A stretch of 35,206 nucleotides of DNA from Pseudoalteromonas ostreae (lineage in GTDB: Bacteria > Pseudomonadota > Gammaproteobacteria > Enterobacterales > Alteromonadaceae): contig NZ_JAGPYN010000035.1 in assembly GCF_018069805.1 (NCBI RefSeq), positions 1-35,206 of the forward strand. The letters run 5' to 3'. Below the pieces are notes generated by a model. It ran no database searches. It was not told where the DNA came from and saw only the letters and a list, made by a program, of their open reading frames with translations. The stretch's first letter is position 1, and every line of letters begins with the position of its first letter. Shown here one piece after another: positions 7,034 to 15,737 of this stretch. A program made the position numbers and the translations under genes.

Positions 7034-7510
7034 TTAATAAACACTTGTCGCAGAGCTTTCTAGTTTAACACATTTATTTTCAATACACTGAGCCGCAGGG
7101 GCAGTCAGGTGCTGACAAATACTGATCATCTTGTTCTGTGCATTAAACTGGCTTTCAAGGCTGGTGATCTGCTGAGTTAACTTTTCAACGGCTTGCTCAT
7201 TGGCCGTTTTATTAGAGTAAACAATATAGCTACTAGGACCGCCGCACGCACGGCTACCAACCGCTAATACTTTACATTGAGAGCTGTTATCGCAGTTTAG
7301 ATCTGCAATTTGTGTCTGTAATTGCTGGTGGACCTTTTTAATGTTATCTCTTGTTGCCGGAACTTCTGTTTGCGGATTTAACTTAGTCGCTTGATTATTT
7401 TTAACTAGCGCTGCAGGAGCCGGGCTAAGTTGGTTGTTATTCGGGGTCGCAGCATCAGAACAAGCCGATAAACATAACGGCAGTAGAAGCGCGATAATAA
7501 ATAAGCGCAT
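7034..7510 (-). CDS. Cys-rich predicted lipoprotein
   Basis: 158 residues with signal and lipobox CLSAC (Cys near 17), an Asn/Ala/Pro-rich linker, then a domain with CDNSSQCKVLAVGSRACGG, PSSYIVYS and C-terminal Cys at ICQHL, AQCIENKC. It is paralogous to the 132-residue protein directly downstream. It is probably the first gene of a two-gene unit. A shared hairpin with fumC lies about 90 bp upstream at 7595-7622, on the far side of its start. No catalytic motif is visible and the function is unknown. Confidence 0.8.
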   Translation of the reverse strand: MRLFIIALLLPLCLSACSDAATPNNNQLSPAPAALVKNNQATKLNPQTEVPATRDNIKKVHQQLQTQIADLNCDNSSQCKVLAVGSRACGGPSSYIVYSNKTANEQAVEKLTQQITSLESQFNAQNKMISICQHLTAPAAQCIENKCVKLESSATSVY

Positions 7511-7594
7511 GATAAACCTTCATAGTGGTGAACAAGTAACCACTATCATACACTTTGCAGATAACACAGCAATAAAAACTATGGCATTCAAAGG

Positions 7595-7622
7595 TTAAAC
7601 CCGACGCTAAGGACGGGTTTAA
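7595..7622 (-). terminator. Hairpin downstream of fumC
   Basis: TTAAACCCG and CGGGTTTAA form a perfect 9-bp stem with a 10-base loop, six bases past the fumC stop. The T-run on the minus strand is short, so termination may be partial. Confidence 0.6.
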
Positions 7623-7627
7623 TATTT

Positions 7628-9004
7628 TTATAGCCCGCCTTGGGTTAATTTTGCGGGATTGAGTAAAGCTTCCAGCTCACTACGTGATAGGTCAGTTTCT
7701 TGCTCAGCAACATCAAGAATTGGACGGCCATCTTGATATGCTTGTTTGGCAATTTTAGCTGCTTTAGCATAACCAATGACTGGATTAAGCGCGGTCACTA
7801 ATATGGGGTTTTTGGCGAGTGCTTTGTCGATATTTGTGTGTTTCACTTTAAAGGATCGAATCGCTTTATCAGCTAATGCTTGGCTACTATTTGCCAGTAA
7901 CTCAATACTTTGCAAAATATTGTAAGCTATTACAGGTAACATTACATTGAGTTCGAAGTTACCTGATTGACCAGCAATAGTAATCGTTGCGTCGTTACCA
8001 ATCACTTGTGCACTAACCATGGCTGCCGCTTCAGGGATCACAGGATTTACTTTACCGGGCATAATTGATGAACCGGGTTGTAAAGCTTCTAGTTCGATTT
8101 CACCAAGGCCAGCTAGTGGACCTGAATTCATCCAACGTAGGTCGTTTGCTATCTTCATTTGTGCAACAGCGAGTACTTTTAGCTGCCCTGATAAAGCGAC
8201 AATGGTGTCTTGCGAACCTATGTTATAAAAAAAGTTCTTGCTTGGCACAAAGCGTACACCGACGTTGGCACTGAGATTTTTACAAAATTGCTCAGCAAAC
8301 AGGGGATCGGCATTTATACCAGTACCAACGGCTGTGCCTCCTTGCGCTAAAGCAGATACCCCTTCAAGGCTGTAGCGGATCCCTGCCATTGCACTATCAA
8401 CTTGGTGTTGCCAAGACCCTAGAGTTTGCGCAAATGTCACTGGCATGGCATCCATCAAATGAGTTCGACCCGTTTTTACGATTTCACCTATTTCTGACTT
8501 TTTGCGCTCCAACGTTTGTGATAGCTGATCCAGCGCCGGAAATAGTTCATACACCACGTTAATTACACTGCTTACAGCAATAGTGGTAGGGATCACGTCG
8601 TTAGAGCTTTGGCCCATGTTTACGTCGTCGTTGGGGTGGATAACCTCATCACCATAACGACTTGCTAAAGTTGCAATCACCTCATTAGCATTCATATTAG
8701 TGCTAGTACCTGACCCTGTTTGAAATATATCAATAGGGAAGTGTTCTAAATGTTGGCCATCAATGATCTCTTGGCATGCGCGCTCGATTAACTGAGCTTT
8801 ATTTTTACTGAGATGACCAAGCTCGTAGTTGCTTTGCGCTGCGGCCTGTTTGATATAAGCAAGAGCGGTAATAAACTGTTTAGGCATTACTAAATCGCTA
8901 ATGCGAAAGTTATTTACAGCACGTTGAGTTTGCGCTTGATAAAGTGCATCTGTAGGGACTTGTAATTCGCCCATACTATCTGATTCGGTTCTAAATTCGC
9001 TCAT
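7628..9004 (-). CDS. fumC: Class II fumarate hydratase
   Basis: 458 residues, close to E. coli FumC (467). It catalyses fumarate + water to malate in the TCA cycle without an iron-sulfur cluster. Seen in the sequence: the start ESDSMGELQVP, the active-site regions TGSGTSTNMNANEV and NMGQSSNDVIPT, GRTHLMDAMP, and the superfamily signature GSSIMPGKVNPV. AGGAG supports the ATG. It starts eight bases after a small Cys-containing gene, and both lie behind a Fur box at 9402-9420. This mirrors the fagA-fumC arrangement of Pseudomonas aeruginosa, where Fur represses the iron-free fumarase until iron is scarce. No sodA follows here, unlike in Pseudomonas. Confidence 0.97.
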   Translation of the reverse strand: MSEFRTESDSMGELQVPTDALYQAQTQRAVNNFRISDLVMPKQFITALAYIKQAAAQSNYELGHLSKNKAQLIERACQEIIDGQHLEHFPIDIFQTGSGTSTNMNANEVIATLASRYGDEVIHPNDDVNMGQSSNDVIPTTIAVSSVINVVYELFPALDQLSQTLERKKSEIGEIVKTGRTHLMDAMPVTFAQTLGSWQHQVDSAMAGIRYSLEGVSALAQGGTAVGTGINADPLFAEQFCKNLSANVGVRFVPSKNFFYNIGSQDTIVALSGQLKVLAVAQMKIANDLRWMNSGPLAGLGEIELEALQPGSSIMPGKVNPVIPEAAAMVSAQVIGNDATITIAGQSGNFELNVMLPVIAYNILQSIELLANSSQALADKAIRSFKVKHTNIDKALAKNPILVTALNPVIGYAKAAKIAKQAYQDGRPILDVAEQETDLSRSELEALLNPAKLTQGGL

Positions 9005-9012
9005 GAAAACTC

Positions 9013-9378
9013 CTAGAAAGGGTTAAATTCGTGACTGAGAATACGGGCTTCACGCTCTAGTATCAGGTATTTCTTGATACTATTATGACTTCTATAAAAG
9101 CGCTTTAATGCCAGTAACGGTTTATAAAGTTGCTCTAAACATTGTTTGCGAATTGCACAATGGACTAAAGAGTCGCACATTTTGTTGAGGATTTCATGGA
9201 AAGTGCGTCTTAGATAGAGTTCTTGCAGCAATAGATTATGGTTTTTTTCGTAATGACGTGCAGTACTCAGGCCAGCTTCAATGTAATTTGCCACTAAAGC
9301 AGGCGCATGTAGCCCAGGTCGCGGGCAAATACATTTCATTTGCTGTTGATAATAAAGCATAGCGTGATGTTCATGCAT
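9013..9378 (-). CDS. Small FagA-like protein upstream of fumC
   Basis: 121 residues, soluble, helical and basic. It has an N-terminal HEHH, a CIC motif at 16-18 followed by PRPGLHAPALV, and further Cys at 68, 74 and 80. It is the first gene of a probable two-gene transcript with fumC (8-bp gap). A Fur box lies 24 bp upstream of the start. By position it corresponds to fagA of Pseudomonas, but I cannot test homology. The start ATG at 9378 has no Shine-Dalgarno and stands seven bases from a long inverted repeat; Met7 or Met14 are alternatives with no better site. The His/Cys content could mean metal binding, which is inference only. Confidence 0.7.
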   Translation of the reverse strand: MHEHHAMLYYQQQMKCICPRPGLHAPALVANYIEAGLSTARHYEKNHNLLLQELYLRRTFHEILNKMCDSLVHCAIRKQCLEQLYKPLLALKRFYRSHNSIKKYLILEREARILSHEFNPF

Positions 9379-9383
9379 AAGAA

Positions 9384-9432
9384 AAACCGATTAACTGTAA
9401 TGGTAATTATTATCATTACAGTTAATCGGTTT
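9384..9432. promoter_or_regulatory. Fur box inside a 19-bp perfect inverted repeat
   Basis: AAACCGATTAACTGTAATG (9384-9402) and its exact complement (9414-9432) flank an 11-base centre. The middle, 9402-9420, read on the minus strand as TGTAATGATAATAATTACC, matches 15 of 19 positions of the consensus Fur box GATAATGATAATCATTATC. On the minus strand the repeat is followed by TTTTTC, so for a transcript coming from the 59-codon gene it has the form of an intrinsic terminator. It can thus be an operator, a terminator, or both. Confidence 0.75.
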
Positions 9433-9476
9433 CGGTGCAAGTCACAAATTGTAAATATTGGCGGAAGGTGAGTTTT

Positions 9477-9656
9477 TTAATTGTAGCCAAGAATAAATAT
9501 TTGGTCTGTTTCATGTATTAACGCCTGATTTTGTTGATTTGTTTGCGATAGTAAATCAATTACAGTGGCACGTTCATCACAGCCTATTTTATCTGTTACT
9601 GGTTTTTCACTTGCCGCAATTGCAGCGTCTAGGGCGGTATAAGGTGATATATACAT
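9477..9656 (-). CDS. Small hypothetical protein, 59 residues
   Basis: Starts MYISPYTALDAAIAASEKPV and ends IHETDQIFILGYN. It is preceded by GGAGA at a good distance (CGGAGAAGATTATG). A TATAAT lies about 80 bp upstream on the same strand (9739-9734), and the Fur-box inverted repeat with its T-run lies 45 bp downstream. The composition is soluble and mildly acidic with a single Cys. I do not recognise it. The strong ribosome binding site and the tidy flanks make it more than a chance frame. Confidence 0.6.
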   Translation of the reverse strand: MYISPYTALDAAIAASEKPVTDKIGCDERATVIDLLSQTNQQNQALIHETDQIFILGYN

Positions 9657-9854
9657 AATCTTCTCCGTTTGGTTGATTCAATTAGATAAATGCATAACTC
9701 ATACCATGCTCAATATTTTTTTTATTACTTTGAATTATATAGTTTTTATATAAAATTAATTATTTAATAGCGACATCTGTTGCAAGATTTGCTTTACTAA
9801 TGGGCATACTTTACCAATCTTGGTGCATCTGTATTGAGATGCTTGGAAATATAT

Positions 9855-10445
9855 ATGACGAAACCTTTCTCGCAAGCGTGTGAAAATAATAAAAATCCAA
9901 TATTAAGCGTCATCACAGCATATTTAGCACAAGTCGAGAGTGTGTTAGAGGTGGGATCAGGTACGGGGCAACACAGCGTGCACTTCGCTGCTAATTTGCC
10001 TCACTTACAATGGCATACCAGTGATCGCTTGGTTAATCATAATGGTATTAAACAGTGGCTTGATGAAGCAAAGCTAGATAATTTGCACGCACCAGTAGAG
10101 TTAGATCTAAATCGCCCTTGGCCTGTAAATACCGTTGATGCTATTTATACCGCTAATACGTTACACATCGTCAGCAAACCGTTAGTTGAGCAATTTTTTA
10201 CTGGTGTTAATAAGCATTTAGCGTCAAAAGGTCTCGTGTGTATTTATGGCCCATTTAAATACAACGGCAACTTTACCAGTGAAAGTAATCAGCGTTTTGA
10301 TGAATTTTTAAATCAGCAAGACAGCCAAAGTGGCATTCGTGATTTCGAATGGGTACAGCAATTAGCTGAGCAAGTAGGGTTAATGCTTGTTGATGATATT
10401 GCGATGCCTGCTAATAATCAGTTATTGATTTTTAAACGTCATTAG
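9855..10445 (+). CDS. DUF938 SAM-dependent methyltransferase
   Basis: 196 residues from ATG 9855 (MTKPFSQACENNKNPIL), about nine bases after GGA; an upstream in-frame TTG at 9834 is less likely. SAM-binding motif I is VLEVGSGTGQHSVHFA near residues 34-49, then HTSDR, and the later AIYTANTLHIVS and CIYGPFKYNG. The opening and the YGPFKY block are typical of DUF938 (relatives of METTL26). The substrate is unknown. It stands alone on this strand, and its 3' end overlaps the convergent gene by four bases. Predicted cytoplasmic. Confidence 0.88.
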   Translation: MTKPFSQACENNKNPILSVITAYLAQVESVLEVGSGTGQHSVHFAANLPHLQWHTSDRLVNHNGIKQWLDEAKLDNLHAPVELDLNRPWPVNTVDAIYTANTLHIVSKPLVEQFFTGVNKHLASKGLVCIYGPFKYNGNFTSESNQRFDEFLNQQDSQSGIRDFEWVQQLAEQVGLMLVDDIAMPANNQLLIFKRH

Positions 10446-11584
10446 TTATCAATCTTAAAAGGTAATAATTCAGTGCATTGCTGATGATAGATGCGCATAT
10501 GCTGACGCTCACGTTGCAAGTAATCTGCAATTGCAGGACTAAAAGCAGCATCCATTACGGCATGTACGGAGTGAGTAAATACTGGTGCAAAACCTCGTGC
10601 TATTTTATGCTCGCCCTGCGCACCTGAGTGAAAACACTGAAGCTGATGCTTAATACAATATTCAATACCTTGGTAATAGCAAAGCTCAAAGTGCAGGCAG
10701 TCAATTTCTGCTATAGCTCCCCAATAGCGCCCGTATAGTGTATCATTATTTTTAAAGCTCAGTGTTGCAGCGACCACTTCGTGTTCATGGATGGCATGCA
10801 TGATCACTAGTTTATCGGCCATTAAGGCATGTAATAAAATAAAAAAGTCATGATTTAAATAACCCATGTGACCAGAGCGTTTTAAATAAGTGCGTTGGTA
10901 AAATTCGCAAAACTGGCTCATCACAGCTTTAGTTATCTGTTCACCTTGCAGCCATTTAATACTAATATTTTGCTGGATTATTTTATTACGTTCTTTTTTC
11001 AATACTTTACGTTTTCGTGCGGTTAACTGCGCTAAAAAATCGTCAAAAGTAGCGTAGTTTTGATTTTGCCATTGAAACTGCACGCCAATACGATGCATAC
11101 CTTGATGTGGTGTGAGTTGAGATACTTGCTGTTGCGAGCAAAAGTTAATGTGCCAGCCAGACCAACCTTGTTGCTCACATTGAGCTGTTAAAGTCTGTGT
11201 AATGTACTGATACACTGATTCTGGGTGTGAGTGTACAATCGCGAGGCGTTGACCTTCAATAGGGCTAAACGGTGAGCCAGATAACCACTTAGGGTAATAG
11301 TCTAAACCATGTTGCTGGTAAGCTTCAGCCCATGCCCAATCAAATACATATTCGCCATAAGAGTGACTTTTTAGATAGCCGGGTGCTAATGCAACCAAAG
11401 TATCATTTTGGTAAATGGCTAAATGTTGCGGTTGCCAACCAGACGCAGCTGATACGCATTGGCTTTGTTCTAATGCAAATAAAAATGCATGATCAGTAAA
11501 TGGATTATCGGCAAAAAAATGCTGCCAAACAGCGGCATCTATTGCACTGATACTGGTTAACCAGCGGTGACTAAATAGACTCAT
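10442..11584 (-). CDS. GNAT/FemAB-like acyltransferase family protein (COG3146, DUF482)
   Basis: 380 residues, soluble. Conserved blocks typical of this family are GYLKSHSYGEYVFDWAWA (about 73-90), SPFSPIEGQRL, the basic run ARKRKVLKKERNKI (about 188-201), YQRTYLKRSGHMGYLN, TLYGRYWGA, LHFELCYYQGIEYCI and GAQGEHKIARGF. The fold is that of two GNAT-like domains, as in FemAB-type aminoacyl transferases. The family is widespread but its reaction is not established. The gene overlaps the stop of the upstream hydrolase by one base (TAATGA arrangement), so the pair is co-transcribed, probably with the kinase gene further upstream. Confidence 0.85.
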   Translation of the reverse strand: MSLFSHRWLTSISAIDAAVWQHFFADNPFTDHAFLFALEQSQCVSAASGWQPQHLAIYQNDTLVALAPGYLKSHSYGEYVFDWAWAEAYQQHGLDYYPKWLSGSPFSPIEGQRLAIVHSHPESVYQYITQTLTAQCEQQGWSGWHINFCSQQQVSQLTPHQGMHRIGVQFQWQNQNYATFDDFLAQLTARKRKVLKKERNKIIQQNISIKWLQGEQITKAVMSQFCEFYQRTYLKRSGHMGYLNHDFFILLHALMADKLVIMHAIHEHEVVAATLSFKNNDTLYGRYWGAIAEIDCLHFELCYYQGIEYCIKHQLQCFHSGAQGEHKIARGFAPVFTHSVHAVMDAAFSPAIADYLQRERQHMRIYHQQCTELLPFKIDN

Positions 11585-12954
11585 TATTGATTGTCCTGCG
11601 AGCCTTCAAGCTGCTTTATAAACTGTTTTATATAGAGTGCTTGTTCAGTAAAGTAAGGATTGTAAGTCAGGCGTTGAAAGGTTGGAAATGCTGCAATATT
11701 TTCTGCAGTACGCTCGCCAATATTAGGTTTTTCGGTCGTTTTACATTGCTTATACAAAGTATCATCATCGAGGTAACTGCCGCAATTACGATAAGCGCCA
11801 GCAATACCGTAGTAAGGGTTATCAGGTGAGTTAACTACGGCAATATGAGAAATACCATGAATGTTTTTACAGGTTGCATTTTTGCACTGTGGATTTAATA
11901 CCCTATAGTCTTTTGGAAAATCACTGGTAATGGTTGTTTGATCACCGTAAAAAACCAAGGTATCTAAGCTATTTGCAGGGCGTATCTTTACATCATGCAA
12001 GGCGCTTAACAATTGCAGCGATGCACGGGTATCAATGGTGGTATCTATATCACTCATCACTGAAAAAATAGCCAAGTTTGGTAATTGACGCTTGATTAGT
12101 TCTGGTAACGCGATTGAGCGCATAACATCATCGGCTGCGGTTGCAGCATTAAATGTAAACGACTCATATTTAGCAAAATCAATATCGGCGTCTTTATCTA
12201 TCCAATCCAAAAAGGGAATACGATCAATCCATTTAGCCAGCCAACCATTTTTGTTGTGTGGTTCAGTGGCGGGCGAAAATAGCATCAGTGCAGTTATTTT
12301 TGGGTCAACGGGCTCGACAGTTAAATAATTAAGTAATAGGGCTGCGCCTGTAGAGTAGCCACCTAAAATCACCTGATCAAAATCTTTTATAGTGCGTTTA
12401 ATTGCATAGTCTGTAGCTTGCTGCAATTGTCTGGCATTAATACTATTTAGTGCATTAGCTGCGGTGCCATGGCCTGGTAACAGCAAAGTACGTACAGTAT
12501 AGCCTTGTTGAAAGTAAATTTGTGCCAAGTCATGATAGGTAAATGGAGAGTCGGTAAGGCCATGAATTAATAGAACCGCTTTGTGGTTGTTATTTTGGCG
12601 TAATTCAAATGGTGCTATAAGATCAACAATATTAGGTGGGCTAGTGCGTTGCTGTTGTTTAGCTAAAAGCTGATAAGTATCAGTTAAAATAGGGCAAGGC
12701 ATTGATGCACGTGGGTTTGCCGCTAAAATATGTTGGTATGCAAAGCTTAAATAATCACTAAAAGCTTGCTCACTCTGATAGGTAAAATCAGTATTAGCAT
12801 TGCTTTTTTCAAACCGTAATAAGCCTTGCTTTTTGCTATTCATAATATAGTTTATATCAGTTAACTGAGTAACGCAGTTGGTTTGGCTGATAGCAAGGCT
12901 AGAGGTTGTTAATAAAATGAGAGTTAGTAATATTCCATTAAGGCTCATAAACAT
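11584..12954 (-). CDS. Secreted alpha/beta hydrolase (lysophospholipase-like)
   Basis: 456 residues with an N-terminal signal peptide (LLTLILLTTSSLAISQ). The hydrolase core shows the oxyanion strand LLIHGLTDSPFTYHDLA (about 128-144), RTLLLPGHGTA, the nucleophile elbow GGYSTGAALLL (Ser in GYSTG near 201), and a C-terminal GISHIAVV that supplies the likely catalytic His. FSVMSDIDTTID has candidate acidic residues. An ester or lysophospholipid substrate in the periplasm is likely, but specificity is not visible. The start lies inside the 3' end of the hybrid-kinase gene: ATG 12954 or ATG 12948, neither with a clear ribosome binding site, which suggests coupling. Confidence 0.85.
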   Translation of the reverse strand: MFMSLNGILLTLILLTTSSLAISQTNCVTQLTDINYIMNSKKQGLLRFEKSNANTDFTYQSEQAFSDYLSFAYQHILAANPRASMPCPILTDTYQLLAKQQQRTSPPNIVDLIAPFELRQNNNHKAVLLIHGLTDSPFTYHDLAQIYFQQGYTVRTLLLPGHGTAANALNSINARQLQQATDYAIKRTIKDFDQVILGGYSTGAALLLNYLTVEPVDPKITALMLFSPATEPHNKNGWLAKWIDRIPFLDWIDKDADIDFAKYESFTFNAATAADDVMRSIALPELIKRQLPNLAIFSVMSDIDTTIDTRASLQLLSALHDVKIRPANSLDTLVFYGDQTTITSDFPKDYRVLNPQCKNATCKNIHGISHIAVVNSPDNPYYGIAGAYRNCGSYLDDDTLYKQCKTTEKPNIGERTAENIAAFPTFQRLTYNPYFTEQALYIKQFIKQLEGSQDNQ

Positions 12955-15670
12955 CTACATAATTGATTAGGCACTCGGTTAGCTTATCGAGTTCGAGGGG
13001 TTTTGCAAGATGTTGATTAAAACCAATTGCTAAGGCGCGAGCCTTGTCTTCAGGCATGACATCAGCGGTTAAGGCAATAATGGGTAATTGTTCAGTATTT
13101 TTAATTTTACGTATTAAGATGGTGGCTTGGTAACCATCCATAATGGGCATTTGGCAATCCATTAATACTAAATCAAAATCATTTATTTTAATTTGCTCTA
13201 CCGCTAGCTCTCCATTTTCGACCAGTGTTGGGGTGATCCCCAAAGAGCTAAGCATCGCTTTTATCACTAATTGATTGACGCTGTTGTCTTCAGCAACTAA
13301 TATCTTTAGTTTACTCAGATCAACGTGCTGCTGTATGTTTCGCGCCGTTACTTGTTGCGCAGCACACGTATTTAATTCTACAGACAGGGTAAATGTTGAG
13401 CCTTTACTTGGCTCGCTTTGTATACTGATATCCCCTGACATTAGCAAACTAAGTTCTTTTGCGATTGTTAAGCCAAGCCCAGAACCACCAAACTTACGTG
13501 ATGTAGAATTATCAGCTTGGGTAAATGCATCAAATAATTTACTTTGCTCTGATGGGGCAATACCGATGCCTGAATCTTTAATGGTGAGGGTAACTTGCCT
13601 ACGCTTATCGGTTATTTTCTTACTGTATGCGCTAACACTTACTTCACCTTCACAGGTAAATTTAACGGCGTTGCTACACAGGTTTAGTAAAATTTGCTCG
13701 ATTCGCATAGCATCACCTTCAAACCAAATATCGGTTGGTAATTGATTATCAATTTTCCAGCTGATGCCTTTTTGCTCTGCGCTTTGTTCGAACATGCTAC
13801 TAATGCGAGCAAGTAAATCATTTAAATCAAAAGGGGCAACTTCCAAGGTAAGTTTTTGCGATTCAATTTTAGAGATGTCGAGCACATCATTAATTAAACT
13901 TAACAATGATTTAGAAGCTAAATTAATTTTATTTAGATAACCAGAAAGAGTTTCTGGGCTATCGTCACTTTTAGCTAAAGTTGAAAAACCGATCACTGCA
14001 TTAAGCGGCGTACGAATTTCATGGCTCATATTTGCTAAAAATCGGCTTTTAGCTTGATTAGCTAAATCAGATTGCTTTTTAGCCCTAACTAGCGAGCGAG
14101 TACGTTCTGCTACCAAGCGCGAAAGTGCAAGGTGTTGATTATTAAACAACAGCAATACCAGTAAAATGAGTGAGCTTACAATCACCTGCAAAATAAGTAA
14201 AAAAAGTGTCATATGATTGTTTTGATGTGGTAGAAACTCATCTTTAACCGTTAGATCAAGCAGCCAAGTTTGCCCTGCAAAATGAATCTTGATGGTTGTA
14301 AGTTTATTACTTTTAGTCAGCATATTTTCAGCGTTTGAATAAAACGGGTTGGTGGCATTGACTTCAAAAATAGAGATATTAAACATCTTATTTTGTGCTT
14401 GCGTAAGCGATTGAGCAAGTATGTTTTCCACTAAAAATACACCAGTTGCATAGCCTTTAATCGATGCAATCTCATTGTTTTGTTGATACACAGGAGCAAA
14501 TAATAAATAAGCGGGTTCGGGTTGTTGTGCTTGCACTAATTGAATTATTTTAGTGCCTATAGGGTGATTTTTGATGCGTGGGTCGAGTAAAGTCTCACGG
14601 CGATCTTTACGAGAGAAAAGATTAAAACCAATAGCGGATTGGTTTTCTGTAAATGGGGTAATGTAGGTAACTATCACTAATGGATCGTCGTTTGATAATG
14701 GGGGCCCTTTAATGCTCGGATCAAAGTTGTATGAATTATAAATTTCATCGAGTTGCTTGTTAAAATCACTGACTTGATCCGGGGTAATTTTGTGATTCCA
14801 TGAAAATGCTTTAATAAATGAATGCTCAGCCAGTAATTGGGTACTGTAGCTATCAAACTCTTGCTGACTTAAAGTCGGCGTTGATTGGATTTGGCTCGCA
14901 AGGCTTTGTACGGTTATTTGGCTGAGGTTTAAATTGCGCAGTAAACTGTTTTCAATTATGGAGGTTTCACGCTCGGCTATTTGTATCGCGTTTGAGTAAG
15001 TCTCTTGGTTATATAGCTTAGTGGTTAAGGCTACAGAGACAAATAATACTGAGCAGACTACGACGGTAGGCAATGGGGTGACGTAATGTCGTTTAAATTT
15101 AGGCTGTAATAAGGCTAATAAAAAGGGAGTTGCGATCAGCACGCCGAGGGAGTCACCTAGCCACCAATAAGTAACATTTTTCCAATGGTTATCAATACTG
15201 TAAGCAGGATTAAATTGACTTAAAGCATAGACTCCAATATTGGCCGAGATAAGACTAACAACAATACAGACGATAAAAATAAAATAAATAATTGATTGGC
15301 GTTGTTTTAAATACAGCGGATGGCCTAGCCAGTATTTTAAAAGAGCTGCGCCAATCATGCCTTGTAGCACTGCGCCTAAGCCGATTAGCAGTACTTGTTC
15401 TAATGTATTGCCAATTAAAACCTGATCAGTGAGCGTGTTATCGCCGGCACTTAAATTAAAGGCCACCGAGGCAATAAATAATGCCGGAATAAAACGCCAC
15501 CACCAGATAAAGCAGCCAACTAAGGCAATACCTGCCGGGATCCAAATAGGAATAACTTGTGATTGAAAAGCAAAATTAGTCAATAACTTACCAGTTGCAA
15601 AATAAGCAACAGCAAACGATATGTAAAAAACAAAAGAATTGGATGTTGAACGAAAAATCTTCACATGCAT
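12938..15670 (-). CDS. Hybrid histidine kinase, MASE1-CHASE-HisKA-HATPase-REC
   Basis: 910 residues. About 1-210: eight or so membrane helices of MASE1 type with WIPAGIALVG and WLGDSLGVLI. About 215-470: periplasmic CHASE-like sensor (ALTTKLYNQETY, FSWNHKITPDQV, YITPFTEN). A final membrane helix near 485-507. HisKA with MSHEIRTPLNAVIGF, phosphoacceptor H550. ATPase with NLCSNAVKFT, DSGIGIAPSEQ and GGSGLGLTIAKEL. C-terminal receiver with LVAEDNSVNQ and phosphoacceptor D838 in LMDCQMPIMDGY, plus the conserved K in LAKPLE. There is no HPt domain, so the phosphate must go to a separate HPt or end at D838. Its stop lies within the hydrolase gene downstream (17-base overlap). The ligand is unknown. 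Confidence 0.95.
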   Translation of the reverse strand: MHVKIFRSTSNSFVFYISFAVAYFATGKLLTNFAFQSQVIPIWIPAGIALVGCFIWWWRFIPALFIASVAFNLSAGDNTLTDQVLIGNTLEQVLLIGLGAVLQGMIGAALLKYWLGHPLYLKQRQSIIYFIFIVCIVVSLISANIGVYALSQFNPAYSIDNHWKNVTYWWLGDSLGVLIATPFLLALLQPKFKRHYVTPLPTVVVCSVLFVSVALTTKLYNQETYSNAIQIAERETSIIENSLLRNLNLSQITVQSLASQIQSTPTLSQQEFDSYSTQLLAEHSFIKAFSWNHKITPDQVSDFNKQLDEIYNSYNFDPSIKGPPLSNDDPLVIVTYITPFTENQSAIGFNLFSRKDRRETLLDPRIKNHPIGTKIIQLVQAQQPEPAYLLFAPVYQQNNEIASIKGYATGVFLVENILAQSLTQAQNKMFNISIFEVNATNPFYSNAENMLTKSNKLTTIKIHFAGQTWLLDLTVKDEFLPHQNNHMTLFLLILQVIVSSLILLVLLLFNNQHLALSRLVAERTRSLVRAKKQSDLANQAKSRFLANMSHEIRTPLNAVIGFSTLAKSDDSPETLSGYLNKINLASKSLLSLINDVLDISKIESQKLTLEVAPFDLNDLLARISSMFEQSAEQKGISWKIDNQLPTDIWFEGDAMRIEQILLNLCSNAVKFTCEGEVSVSAYSKKITDKRRQVTLTIKDSGIGIAPSEQSKLFDAFTQADNSTSRKFGGSGLGLTIAKELSLLMSGDISIQSEPSKGSTFTLSVELNTCAAQQVTARNIQQHVDLSKLKILVAEDNSVNQLVIKAMLSSLGITPTLVENGELAVEQIKINDFDLVLMDCQMPIMDGYQATILIRKIKNTEQLPIIALTADVMPEDKARALAIGFNQHLAKPLELDKLTECLINYVDVYEP

Positions 15671-15737
15671 CCTTGTTAAATATTATTTTTATAGTGATAT
15701 TTTAGTATAGCGAATAGGCACTAAATAGTATTATTTT

